DNA of 64,000 nucleotides from Halobacteriovoraceae bacterium. Its GTDB lineage: Bacteria; Bdellovibrionota; Bacteriovoracia; Bacteriovoracales; Bacteriovoracaceae. A program made the translations under genes and the position numbers. This document shows positions 33,855 to 42,292 of this stretch, piece by piece. The notes beneath the pieces are model-generated. The model was not told the DNA's origin, did no database searches, and saw only the letters and a program-made list of their open reading frames with translations. Within the stretch, counting starts at the first letter, position 1. Each line of letters opens with the position of its first letter. Location: NCBI GenBank assembly GCA_020635135.1, contig JACKAJ010000016.1, positions 744,001 to 808,000 of the forward strand, in the 5' to 3' direction.

Positions 33855-34967
33855 TCAGATATTCAATGGAGCTTGACCCGGCAATTTTTGCCGATTGTCC
33901 TTTGTTTCTTCGAACTTCACTTGGGAAATATCCCCAAAGCGCTTGGTGATCTTCCCAGTCGTCACGTGGATATCCTTAACATCTTTGGAAACTGTATCCA
34001 TATGGCGTGAAAGCTTGTCCCAGCGATCACGATATTTATCGAACTCTCCCGCTAACTTTGCAAGCTCTTCTTGAATAACGTGAGCGTATTTGGACTGCTC
34101 TTTATTGTGAAGAATAATTTGAACTGTTGAGAGCGTGGCCATTAAAGTGGTTGGTGAAGTCAGCCAAACGCGGTTCTTGTGAGCATAGTCCACAATATCT
34201 TCAAAGTAAGCGTGAATTTCCGCAAAAATGGCCTCGGCGGGAAGAAAGAGTACCGCCTGGTCTGCAGTTTCAGCTGTGATTATATATTTCGAGGCAATAT
34301 CGTCGATATGTTTTTTCAAGTCTCGACGGAAATTTCTCTGATACTCATTGAAAAGATTTTGATCTTGGCGCGAGTCCATCATTTTTCGAAAATTCTCGAG
34401 TGGGAACTTAGAATCGATACAAAGCTTTCCTATGGGATCGGGCAAAAAGAGAACAGCGTCGACGATTGTGCTATTTGAAAGTGCATGCTGGGTTTGAAAG
34501 ATATTCTTGTTGTTGTCACCAAAAATACTATTAAGAATGCTATTGAGCTGAACTTCGCCCATGATCCCTCGAGTTTTTTTATCGGTGAGAACGTTTTGCA
34601 AGGAAACCACATCCTGAGAGAGGTTTTCAATTTTTTTCTGAGCCTCATCAATCTTGGCAAGCCTTTGAATGACGTCTTGAAATGTTTTGGTTGTCTTATC
34701 GAGTCCAGTAGAGAGGTTTTGCTCGACTTTCTCTGTGACGTCTTTCATCTTCGTTTCAACATTATTTTTCAGTTTGTCGAAGTTTTCCGTCATATTTTTT
34801 TGAAAATTTTCTTGGAGTTGGTACTGGTCTTTTTGCAAATTGGATTGAAATTGATAAATCCACTCTTTGAGTTTGTTGTTTTGAAGAAAGAGAAAAACAA
34901 CTCCAATAACAACTGTCAAAAAGGTAAATCCAAGAAAAAAATAAATCGCAATAGTCCCGTCGTGCAT
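33855..34967 (-). CDS. rmuC: RmuC family DNA recombination protein
   Basis: 371 residues from the ATG at 34967 (a GTG at 34976 is the alternative). It has one N-terminal membrane helix (about 8-28), a long coiled coil (about 35-130), then the RmuC nuclease-like domain: GIMGEVQLNSIL, VDAVLFLPD...LCIDSKFPLENF, AVLFLPAEAIFAEI and VWLTSPTTLMATLSTVQ. E. coli RmuC is 475 residues, so this is a shorter form with the core kept. RmuC limits DNA inversions between short repeats. It reads divergently from the M4 protease gene. Confidence 0.92.
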   Translation of the reverse strand: MHDGTIAIYFFLGFTFLTVVIGVVFLFLQNNKLKEWIYQFQSNLQKDQYQLQENFQKNMTENFDKLKNNVETKMKDVTEKVEQNLSTGLDKTTKTFQDVIQRLAKIDEAQKKIENLSQDVVSLQNVLTDKKTRGIMGEVQLNSILNSIFGDNNKNIFQTQHALSNSTIVDAVLFLPDPIGKLCIDSKFPLENFRKMMDSRQDQNLFNEYQRNFRRDLKKHIDDIASKYIITAETADQAVLFLPAEAIFAEIHAYFEDIVDYAHKNRVWLTSPTTLMATLSTVQIILHNKEQSKYAHVIQEELAKLAGEFDKYRDRWDKLSRHMDTVSKDVKDIHVTTGKITKRFGDISQVKFEETKDNRQKLPGQAPLNI

Positions 34968-35178
34968 AGAAAACACTATACATTAGCTGATAGCAATTGT
35001 CAGGAGAACTCTCGAAATCATTTATAAACGATCTGAAGGATAAATACCTGACAAATTCACTTGCTTTGCAAGTAAATATTAAATTTTAGTTAAATTCCCA
35101 TTATCTACAAATCCAATCCAGTAATAGATAATTAAGAGACCAAAACATTTTACACAAGATTTACCAAGGAGGGCCGTC

Positions 35179-36834
35179 TTGAAACTAAATCTTTTAGTTA
35201 TACCATTCTTGTTGCTTGGAAACGTATACGGGTTTACCGTAACAGCTGAAAAGGACTCAGCAACACGCAACGAAATTAAACTCAACACTCATTCACTTAA
35301 GGTTTCTCACGTGGCAGGGAAATCCAATGGAATTAAAGCTCCACTTGAAACAATGTCACTATTCTCTACTCCTCTTTCATTAAACAATTTAGAGAAATCC
35401 GCTCCTATTCCAGCCAATGCTGCTGTCGATAACGGACCTGTTCGATCTCCTCAAATGTACAATGGAATTAAAGTTTATGGATCGGAAGTTATTTATCACT
35501 ACAGAAATGGACGAGTGAATCACGTATCTGGAAGAATCTCGAAATTCGATGACATTAACACAAAGCCAAGAATTTCAAGTAATGAAGCTCTCAGTATCGT
35601 TAAACAATTGAAGCCACAATTTAAAGCAGCTTCTAACGAACTTAAAGTCTTCCCAGCTACAGATAAAGCCTTTTTAGTCTGGCATATTATTGAAAATTCA
35701 TTTTCTAGTCGTTTTGAATACTTTATTGACGCTGATTCAGGTGAAATCCTTCAAAGTTTCAATGCTCTCAACCATATCCACGGAAAAAATGGTAAAAAAA
35801 CTAAAAAGAAATCGACAGGAAAAGAAGTGGTTGGAGTTGATTACTTAGGAAGAGAACTCAATGTCACTCAAATGGGAGAAGGTGTTTATGTTATGAAAAC
35901 TTCTGCCAATGGACACGCTTATCAAACTCTTGATATGAGTGATTTTCCTTACGACCCGTACCAAGCAGAAGCTTATCTTCCAGGAAAAGAATTCAAACAA
36001 AATGAAAACGTTTGGAATGAAAAAGATTCTGCTGACGCTCACTTCTATACCGGAGCATTTCTTAAAGTACTTATGGACAAATTTAATAGAAATAGCTTCA
36101 ACGGAAAAGGTGCTGAAGTCAGCTCTTCTGTTCACTTTTCTACAAACTACGTCAATGCTTTTTGGAACGGAACTCAAATGGTCTATGGTGATGGTGATGG
36201 TGAGATGGCTTCTCCCCTTACTGGAAGCTTGGATGTTATTTCTCACGAAATTACACACGGGATTACTCAATACACTTCTGGACTTACTTACCAAAATGAA
36301 TCAGGAGCTCTCAATGAGTCATTCTCTGATATCATGGCTACTTATGCAGAATATCTCGTTCAACCAGATCAATTCGACTGGATGCTCGGAGAAGATGTCT
36401 GGACACCAGATCAAGATGGAGATGCTCTAAGATATATGGATAACCCTACCAAAGACAAAGAAAGAATTCCTGAAGATGAAGATCTTCCAGCTTACTACAA
36501 AGAGTACTACAGCCGCGATTACTACCCAGAGAAGTTTAATCTTCCACTTCACGACAACGGAGGAGTGCACTTTAACTCAGGAATCTCAAACCTCGCTTTC
36601 TATCTCTTAAGCTCTGGTGGAGCTCACCCAAGAGGGAAAACTCCTATCACAGTTCAAGGGATTGGGATCGATAAAGCGGCGATGATTTTCTACAAAGCTT
36701 TTACAGAGTACCTTTCTTCAAGCTCTGAATTTTCAGATGCGAAAGCTGCAACAATCAAAGTTGCCTCAGAACTTTATGGACCAAATGAAGCCAAATCAGT
36801 GGAAGATGCATGGAACACAGTAGGTGTTAACTAG
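35179..36834 (+). CDS. Secreted M4 (thermolysin-type) metalloprotease
   Basis: 551 residues. The TTG start has an excellent ribosome site (AAGGAGGG) 5 bases before it. A signal peptide (MKLNLLVIPFLLLGNVYG) is followed by an FTP/PepSY-type propeptide (about 60-195; VIYHYRNGRVNHVSGRIS, FEYFIDADSGEIL). In the catalytic domain HEITH at 356-360 gives zinc ligands His356 and His360 and catalytic Glu357; Glu380 in GALNESFSD is the third ligand, 20 residues on as in thermolysin; NGGVHFNSGISN holds the active-site His464. The propeptide folds and inhibits the enzyme until export. It probably digests protein outside the cell. It is followed by its own terminator and another protease gene. Confidence 0.95.
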   Translation: MKLNLLVIPFLLLGNVYGFTVTAEKDSATRNEIKLNTHSLKVSHVAGKSNGIKAPLETMSLFSTPLSLNNLEKSAPIPANAAVDNGPVRSPQMYNGIKVYGSEVIYHYRNGRVNHVSGRISKFDDINTKPRISSNEALSIVKQLKPQFKAASNELKVFPATDKAFLVWHIIENSFSSRFEYFIDADSGEILQSFNALNHIHGKNGKKTKKKSTGKEVVGVDYLGRELNVTQMGEGVYVMKTSANGHAYQTLDMSDFPYDPYQAEAYLPGKEFKQNENVWNEKDSADAHFYTGAFLKVLMDKFNRNSFNGKGAEVSSSVHFSTNYVNAFWNGTQMVYGDGDGEMASPLTGSLDVISHEITHGITQYTSGLTYQNESGALNESFSDIMATYAEYLVQPDQFDWMLGEDVWTPDQDGDALRYMDNPTKDKERIPEDEDLPAYYKEYYSRDYYPEKFNLPLHDNGGVHFNSGISNLAFYLLSSGGAHPRGKTPITVQGIGIDKAAMIFYKAFTEYLSSSSEFSDAKAATIKVASELYGPNEAKSVEDAWNTVGVN

Positions 36835-36850
36835 TTCTGGTCTCTAAATA

Positions 36851-36889
36851 AAAAAGGAAGTGCACAACCCCTGCACTTCCTTTCTTTTT
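36851..36889 (+). terminator. Rho-independent terminator after the M4 protease gene
   Basis: A 12-bp perfect stem AAAGGAAGTGCA (36853-36864) with TGCACTTCCTTT (36872-36883), followed by CTTTTTC. Confidence 0.92.
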
Positions 36890-36939
36890 CTTACTTTTTC
36901 ACTCTCGTTTTTCAATTTCACCCAAACAGTTTTAACATA

Positions 36940-38277
36940 ATGGCTATCATGAAATGGCTAATCGTTTTAACTTTCTCGGTCCTATTGACCACGTACAACT
37001 TGCGAGCTGAAACATTTCTTATTCATTATCCCGACCGAGCTCCCGATCAAACCCAAAGACTTATAAAAAGTTTGGGAACCGGAGAAGTCATCAAATTACC
37101 AACCACATTTATTCAACTCTATAAAGTATCCATAGACTCTCAAAATAGAAATCAAATGAACGCTTTAAAAAAATTGCGATACCAGCGATCTATAAAATCC
37201 ATTCAACCCAACGTCTCTTTGAAAATTGCTCCTGAAATAAGAAAAGCGAGTATTACTCGCGGGAGAAAAAACTCTCGGAGAAGTGAGATTCAAGACACTT
37301 ATTTCAATCGACAGTGGGGATTTGAAAACACTGGAGACAACTCCATCTCTCGCAAAAGAAAATTTGGAATTCCGGGGATTGATATCGATGCCATCGATGC
37401 TTGGTCGACTCTCGATGAAAATAAAAAGATTACGGTGGCCATCGTTGATACAGGAATGGATCTCAATCATCCCGATTTAAAAGCAAATCTTTGGGTCAAT
37501 GAAAAAGAAAAAAACGGTCGCCCAGGAGTTGATGACGATGGCAATGGCTTTATCGACGATATTCACGGTTATGATTTTGTCCACATGTCGGGATCTCCTT
37601 GGGACGATAACTCTCATGGAACTCACTGTGCTGGTACCATCGGTGCCCTTCACAACAATCAAGGAATCCGAGGTATTGTTCCTCACGTTTCTCTCATGCC
37701 CATTAAATTTGCAAGAGGTGACGGGAGTGCTTCCTTAGAGACAGCACTGCTTGCCTTGGATTACGCTATCAAGATGAAAGCAGACGTGATCTCAAACTCT
37801 TGGGGATTTGAAGTCGATCCCCCAGAAAGTCTTATTCATCTCGCCCAAGTGGCCCTCAAAAAAAATATTGTGATGGTTTTTGCGGCAGGAAACTCTGATC
37901 AAAATATTGATCATGCTCCAAGCACTGCTAAAATACCTAGTGACAATGTGATCGTGGTCGGTGCTCACAATTCCATTGAAGATAAGTGGCCTCGCTCTAA
38001 CTACGGTAAAAAAAGTGTGCACCTTATGGCACCAGGAGTGGATATCTTTTCAACCATTCCCAATAACCAGTACGCTTCTTATACTGGCTCTAGCATGGCC
38101 GCTCCTTTTGTCAGTGGAATTGCCGCTCTTTTGAAGTGGACCGAACCTCATCTCACTCCAGTGGAAATTAAGGAACGCTTAATTCGAACTTCTGCAAAGT
38201 CTTTGAAACTGGATCGCTATTCCGAATCAGGTGGGCGGGTGGACGCTTATCGTGCTCTTAACAATATTTCCAATTAA
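36940..38277 (+). CDS. Secreted subtilisin-like serine protease (S8)
   Basis: 445 residues, with an alternative ATG three codons in. A signal peptide (MKWLIVLTFSVLLTTYNLRA) is followed by an N-terminal propeptide region of about 100 residues. The catalytic triad is Asp170 (VAIVDTGMDLNHPDL), His226 (NSHGTHCAG) and Ser385 (TGSSMAAPFVSG); the oxyanion Asn lies in AAGNSDQN. The domain ends soon after the Ser motif, so there is no C-terminal extension. It is adjacent to and codirectional with the M4 protease gene but separated by a terminator. The ribosome site is weak. Confidence 0.95.
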   Translation: MAIMKWLIVLTFSVLLTTYNLRAETFLIHYPDRAPDQTQRLIKSLGTGEVIKLPTTFIQLYKVSIDSQNRNQMNALKKLRYQRSIKSIQPNVSLKIAPEIRKASITRGRKNSRRSEIQDTYFNRQWGFENTGDNSISRKRKFGIPGIDIDAIDAWSTLDENKKITVAIVDTGMDLNHPDLKANLWVNEKEKNGRPGVDDDGNGFIDDIHGYDFVHMSGSPWDDNSHGTHCAGTIGALHNNQGIRGIVPHVSLMPIKFARGDGSASLETALLALDYAIKMKADVISNSWGFEVDPPESLIHLAQVALKKNIVMVFAAGNSDQNIDHAPSTAKIPSDNVIVVGAHNSIEDKWPRSNYGKKSVHLMAPGVDIFSTIPNNQYASYTGSSMAAPFVSGIAALLKWTEPHLTPVEIKERLIRTSAKSLKLDRYSESGGRVDAYRALNNISN

Positions 38278-38437
38278 GATTTCAGAAAAGAAAATCAGTT
38301 TTTTCATTTCATGATTTTGTCTGAGATTTCTTAACTAATTAGGTGCCCTATTAGTATCAGTATATATGTTTTCCATCTATGAAAATTTCTAATTAAATCC
38401 TGCAATCTCTAAAGTAAATGCGATATACATCTTCATA

Positions 38438-39013
38438 ATGAAAATTAATCTCAATTCCATTCATGAAATGATTTACTTCATCAGAGGGCTGAAGGTGATG
38501 CTTGATAGTGACCTCGCCGATCTTTATGGAGTTGAAACAAAATACCTAAACAAGCAAGTACAAAGAAATATAGAAAGATTTCCTGACGATTTTGCTTTCA
38601 AATTGACCAATGCTGAATGGGAGAACTTGAGGTTCCAATTTGGAACCTCAAGTTTGGAGTCAAGTAATTCAGATGGGTTAGACACAATCTTGAAGTCGCA
38701 AGTTGCGACCTCAAAATTAAAGTGGGGTGGTCGAAGATACCCGCCTTATGTATTTACCGAAACTGGTATTGCCATGCTCTCATCAGTGCTCAATTCCAAA
38801 AGATCCATTGAAGTTAATATATCTATTATGAGAATTTTTATTAAGCTCCGAAGTTTTTATATGCTCGAAAAAAACTTCGAAGAAAAAGTGAACTCGCTCA
38901 AAAAAGATACCAACAAAGTCTTTAAAGTTGTTTTCGAAAGATTAGATAATTTAGAAAATTCTTCCTTGAAATTGCCAAGTAGAAAAAGAAAAATTGGTCT
39001 GAACGAAAAGTAA
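38438..39013 (+). CDS. ORF6N domain protein (phage antirepressor type)
   Basis: 191 residues. The ORF6N domain covers about 5-130: IYFIRGLKVMLDSDLADLYG, YLNKQVQRNIERFPDDFAFK and PYVFTETGIAMLSSVLNS are all family signatures. ORF6N proteins are DNA-binding antirepressors of phages and mobile elements, and also occur as lone chromosomal genes. A coiled tail follows. Between residues 66 and 93 two similar short words occur, LRFQFGTSS and LKSQVATSK, separated by a Ser/Asp-rich stretch; both are encoded by DNA palindromes. No other phage gene is adjacent. The gene has no obvious ribosome site. Confidence 0.9.
   Translation: MKINLNSIHEMIYFIRGLKVMLDSDLADLYGVETKYLNKQVQRNIERFPDDFAFKLTNAEWENLRFQFGTSSLESSNSDGLDTILKSQVATSKLKWGGRRYPPYVFTETGIAMLSSVLNSKRSIEVNISIMRIFIKLRSFYMLEKNFEEKVNSLKKDTNKVFKVVFERLDNLENSSLKLPSRKRKIGLNEK
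38624..38654. repeat. Perfect 31-base palindrome inside the ORF6N gene
   Basis: The arms are 38624-38638 (starting AACTTGAGG) and 38640-38654 (ending CCTCAAGTT), with 15 paired bases and a single T at the centre. It encodes NLRFQFGTSS. Confidence 0.9.
38695..38709. repeat. Second palindrome inside the ORF6N gene
   Basis: GTCGCAA-G-TTGCGAC, 7-bp arms with a one-base centre, 56 bases after the larger palindrome; it encodes the similar word SQVAT. Confidence 0.8.
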
Positions 39014-39172
39014 ATATTTCTTGCTGCTCTACCTTTACAGAAATCGCCAACTATTGAATGACAGTGAAAAAGACGGAATTTTGAGGTTTTGCCCAGATTT
39101 CCTGAGGTCTAAGAGCTGGGCTTTGAAAGGATGACCAGTGATAAAAACACAACAAATGACACAATTAACGGT

Positions 39173-39922
39173 TTACTTCTTCATTTCTACAGTTTGGCGA
39201 GTTGGGCCAACTCTAATATCATCAAAATAGACGACGTAGGTTTTTTCAGTTTCGTCTCGATAAATTCCAAATTGGAAAGAAGGGCCTTTGTCGTCGTTAT
39301 ACCCCGTAGGTCCTGAATACTTAATTATTTTATTTTCGTTCATCCATGCATCTACAAATCCATCCCCCCTATATGACCACTTAATATTGAATATAAAATC
39401 AACCCATTTTCCTGTTGGATACTTCTTTGTTTCAAAAAGAATTATTTCTTTTCCATTTTCCTTCATTATCTTTTCAGCACTTGCACGAAGAGAAATATAA
39501 AACATTCCATTTCGGTATCTAAAAGCCATTGGTGGGCTTCTGTCAAAGTTTTCTCCTTCGTCTGGTTCCGACCACCATTGTCCTAATACAAGTCGATTAT
39601 CTTCAATAGGAAAATTAGCTGGTATAAAAAGACTAAAACTGAACCAATACTCTTGACCTATAGAAATAGGCTTTTCTGTAGCTAACTCTGCACGTGAAGA
39701 TTTTTTCCCACGTTTACTGAATCGATAATCACCTTTTCTGACCTCAAAGCGGACGGATTTTTTTCCTGAGCGTACCACCGAAGAATCTAAAACAAATGCC
39801 CATGGATTTTTATGAGATGTTGGGTGCAGATCATCAAATCCCTTTTCAAAGGTGTATTCAAAATAAGGTTTAGAAGTAGTACAAGCACTTAAAGATACAA
39901 TAGATATTAAAAACCATTTCAT
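39173..39922 (-). CDS. Polysaccharide lyase-like lipoprotein
   Basis: 249 residues. The lipoprotein signal MKWFLISIVSLSAC has the lipobox LSAC. The mature part fits the heparin-lyase-I-like jelly roll (Pfam Polysacc_lyase): WAFVLDSSVVRSGKKSVRFE, then SSRAELA, GQEYWFSFSLFIPANFP, LGQWW, PTGKWVDFIFNIKWSYRGDG and VYFDDIRVGP. Such proteins cleave uronic-acid polysaccharides by beta-elimination or bind them. The substrate cannot be told. It is divergent from the ankyrin gene, with only about 50 bases between the starts. Confidence 0.82.
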   Translation of the reverse strand: MKWFLISIVSLSACTTSKPYFEYTFEKGFDDLHPTSHKNPWAFVLDSSVVRSGKKSVRFEVRKGDYRFSKRGKKSSRAELATEKPISIGQEYWFSFSLFIPANFPIEDNRLVLGQWWSEPDEGENFDRSPPMAFRYRNGMFYISLRASAEKIMKENGKEIILFETKKYPTGKWVDFIFNIKWSYRGDGFVDAWMNENKIIKYSGPTGYNDDKGPSFQFGIYRDETEKTYVVYFDDIRVGPTRQTVEMKK

Positions 39923-39971
39923 TGCTCAAGACTAAAGACAAACATGAGACTTGTCATCAAATCAAAAGAAA

Positions 39972-40802
39972 ATGGATAATATGACTTTTATGGTTTGGAC
40001 GACTAAGATTTTCATATTTACAATTTTGATTTTCCATTTTTCTGCACATGCAAATTTTAATTTGTGGAAAGCGGCTGCTCTTGGCGATATTATTGAAGTT
40101 AAGCGTCTGATAGCTGCTGATCCAACGGTAGATATGGAGTATAGAGATGGCGGTTTTTGGGATACACCTCTTTCGCATGCTTGTTATTACCAACACTACG
40201 ACATGGTTGATGTGCTCATTGAAGGTGGAGCTGATGTAAATGCTCCTCGACCTTTTGGAAGTACTTGTCTTTCCTTTGCTACAACTTTTAGGGATTCAAA
40301 GTTGTTTTATATATTATTAGCTCATCCTTTTCTAAATGTACGGTACGCAAACAAATTAGCCCTAGATCGAGCAATTGGTGAACCATGGATGGTTGAAGAA
40401 ATTCTTAAGCTTGGCCCTAATGTTAATGAATTTTCCGCAGGAAAATATAGGCAGGGAAAGGGATATACCCCAATAATGAAAGCAATACTTCTAAATGATT
40501 ATGTATCCCTAGAAATGATTCTCACCAAACAACCGAAGTTGGAATTAGTTACAAAAGAAAACCTCTTTTATAATGACTATTCATACATACCAAAGGGCTC
40601 AACAGCACTTATTATAGCAGCTTTTTTTAATAGAGTTGATGCACTTAAACTTCTTATAAATAAAGGAGCAAGAATTAATAGTAGAACATCGCTCTCTGAG
40701 CACGGCGGTGATTACGGATCGAAAACAGCATTGGAGTTAGCGAGATCAAGGGGGAATGAAGAGGCTGTTAAGATTCTCATCAGTGCAGGTGCTTATGAAT
40801 AA
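39972..40802 (+). CDS. Exported ankyrin-repeat protein
   Basis: The ATG at 39972 is preferred; a TTG at 39951 lies further up. About 276 residues. An N-terminal hydrophobic segment (TKIFIFTILIFHFSAHA) acts as a signal peptide or anchor. Ankyrin units follow: LWKAAALGDIIEVKRLIAAD, PLSHACYYQHYDMVDVLIEG, then a less regular middle, then TALIIAAFFNRVDALKLLIN and TALELARSRGNEEAVKILIS. Ankyrin arrays bind other proteins; the partner is unknown. It is divergent from the polysaccharide-lyase gene. Confidence 0.85.
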   Translation: MDNMTFMVWTTKIFIFTILIFHFSAHANFNLWKAAALGDIIEVKRLIAADPTVDMEYRDGGFWDTPLSHACYYQHYDMVDVLIEGGADVNAPRPFGSTCLSFATTFRDSKLFYILLAHPFLNVRYANKLALDRAIGEPWMVEEILKLGPNVNEFSAGKYRQGKGYTPIMKAILLNDYVSLEMILTKQPKLELVTKENLFYNDYSYIPKGSTALIIAAFFNRVDALKLLINKGARINSRTSLSEHGGDYGSKTALELARSRGNEEAVKILISAGAYE

Positions 40803-41184
40803 AAATCTTACACGGAAAACTCCTGTTTACATCATATATAACAAAGCACCATTCTACACCTCTACCCAAAAAGCTGTTTTGGAAGAAGTTACAAGCGGAT
40901 TCAAGTCGGTTCTAAGTCTTAAGTAGTTCTTAAAATACATTCGCTAAGCTGGTAGTAAGAATAAGAAACCACTACGATCTTTATAGTCTATGCATGTTCG
41001 ACCTAAAGTGGTAAGTACATTTAAGTGAATCAATCATAAAAGAGTTGAGTGCAATTAATTCAAAAGAATTTTGGTCTGGAGACTTTATTTTATATCTGAG
41101 TTATTGAATAACAAAGCCGTTCCAGAAGAGCACAGATTGTTGACGCGAACCTTAACCATTTGGGTGCTGGCACTTTATGGGAGT
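40803..41184. other. 382-base stretch without a recognisable gene
   Basis: All frames are broken and I see no tRNA, strong hairpin or terminator. The codon-like texture near 41090-41170 (an open stretch without identifiable motif) may be decayed coding sequence, but nothing can be named. Confidence 0.5.
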
Positions 41185-41754
41185 TTATTCGCCACAAAGA
41201 TCATCGATATGCTTTAAGATCATCTCGGCTTCGGGCTTTAAAGCGCCATCAGTGATACGATTTAAAAACTCATCGTCGATATAATAAGGTGCCGAACTAT
41301 TGGCCACTGAATAGTGAACGATAGAATTAGCCTCGTCATCACTATTGTAGACAAAAAGATGTTTATCAATCAGTTCGTTGATAATGATTTTGATTTGTTC
41401 TTTTTTCTCTTCTTCTAAGATAATCCCTTTTACACGAATATAATCGCTGCCATCGACTGTAGTTACTATCCGTACAGAATTCTCGTCGACAAAACACTTT
41501 AAAAGGCTATTTTCGTCGTATTTTACAATCTTAAGCCCCTCTTCTTTTTTAAATTCTTCAATGAGAGCGAGGTAATCTTGTTCAGAGAGCAGCTCAGGTT
41601 TTTGCTCTTCTTTGGAAGCATTATCATCGTTATAAATCACATCATTTCCCAGGTTTTGAGCGCTCGCCAATTCGCGATTAACTTCAAATGGTGTGTTCTC
41701 GTTACAAGATGTGAGAAAGAAAAAACTTAATAGAAACAAGACTAAAGCTTTCAT
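41185..41754 (-). CDS. Lipoprotein of unknown function
   Basis: 189 residues. AAGGAAC precedes the ATG. The lipoprotein signal is MKALVLFLLSFFFLTSC with lipobox LTSC. The mature protein is acidic and helical, with two more Cys (in LLKCFVDE and near the C-terminus, DDLCGE) that could form a disulfide. No family is recognised. It stands alone between the ankyrin region and the rhodanese-mdh pair. Confidence 0.78.
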   Translation of the reverse strand: MKALVLFLLSFFFLTSCNENTPFEVNRELASAQNLGNDVIYNDDNASKEEQKPELLSEQDYLALIEEFKKEEGLKIVKYDENSLLKCFVDENSVRIVTTVDGSDYIRVKGIILEEEKKEQIKIIINELIDKHLFVYNSDDEANSIVHYSVANSSAPYYIDDEFLNRITDGALKPEAEMILKHIDDLCGE

Positions 41755-41885
41755 GTGACGTTCCTTATTTAAACAGCTATAAACCTCATCTTATATATTA
41801 TACTAAGACACTCTACTATTCGGTAGCTTTGCCGAAACCTTGAGGAAAATCTTATAACTTATTGAAAATTAAGAGAAAAAGAGTT

Positions 41886-41918
41886 GGCGCTAGAAAGAAG
41901 AGCTTCTTTCTAGCTGCC
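41886..41918 (-). terminator. Strong hairpin after the rhodanese gene, probable terminator
   Basis: A 12-bp perfect stem GCTAGAAAGAAG (41889-41900) with CTTCTTTCTAGC (41903-41914), extended by GGC/GCC across a bulge. On the minus strand it is followed by CTCTTTTTCTC after a few bases, so it probably ends the mdh-rhodanese transcript, though the T-run is offset. Confidence 0.55.
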
Positions 41919-41962
41919 AGAATTTGTTGTCAATGAGACAGTGAAGTCGCAAATAAGAAGGG

Positions 41963-42292
41963 TTATTTTTCCACTGGAAATTGAGCTGCATTCCAGCGGT
42001 CCATTCCCCCGTCGCTCACGCAAACCCATTGGGTTTCGGGCATGTGATCGATCAATGAACTCAAGGCGACTTGAGCCCTTCCCCCTCGGCGGCAAAGCAC
42101 GTAGATTCGCTTATACTGCTTAAGCTCTTCAACGTGGTTAGCGACTTGGTCGTGGCTGATATTCTTGCTTCCAGGAACATGGCCTTCGCTGAATTCCTCT
42201 GGAGTGCGTACATCGAGGATCAACTCCCCTTCTTCAAGTTTCCCGAAGTGTTCGTGGTAAAAGTTTTCAATGCTCACATGTTTAAGTTTCAT
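41963..42292 (-). CDS. Single-domain rhodanese-like protein
   Basis: 109 residues, one rhodanese domain: LILDVRTPEEFSEGHVPGSKN, then the active loop VLCRRGGRAQVA with the catalytic Cys near residue 69, then VCVSDGGMDRWN. These proteins carry sulfane sulfur as a persulfide. The 6-residue loop CRRGGR is the sulfurtransferase type rather than the phosphatase type. Its ATG shares a base with the mdh stop (TAATG), so it is made together with malate dehydrogenase; the functional link is unclear. Confidence 0.9.
   Translation of the reverse strand: MKLKHVSIENFYHEHFGKLEEGELILDVRTPEEFSEGHVPGSKNISHDQVANHVEELKQYKRIYVLCRRGGRAQVALSSLIDHMPETQWVCVSDGGMDRWNAAQFPVEK

Noticed and set aside
34485..35027. 180-codon open frame opposite rmuC
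   Set aside because: It is antisense to a protein with clear RmuC motifs and has no ribosome site or recognisable domain.
35059..35073. Hairpin ACTTGC-TTT-GCAAGT before the M4 protease gene
   Set aside because: It is only 6 bp, has no T-run and lies in a divergent promoter region; too weak to call an operator or terminator.
38281..39172. Prophage around the ORF6N gene
   Set aside because: No integrase, capsid, terminase or lysis genes are near it, and both flanks are ordinary secreted-protein genes.
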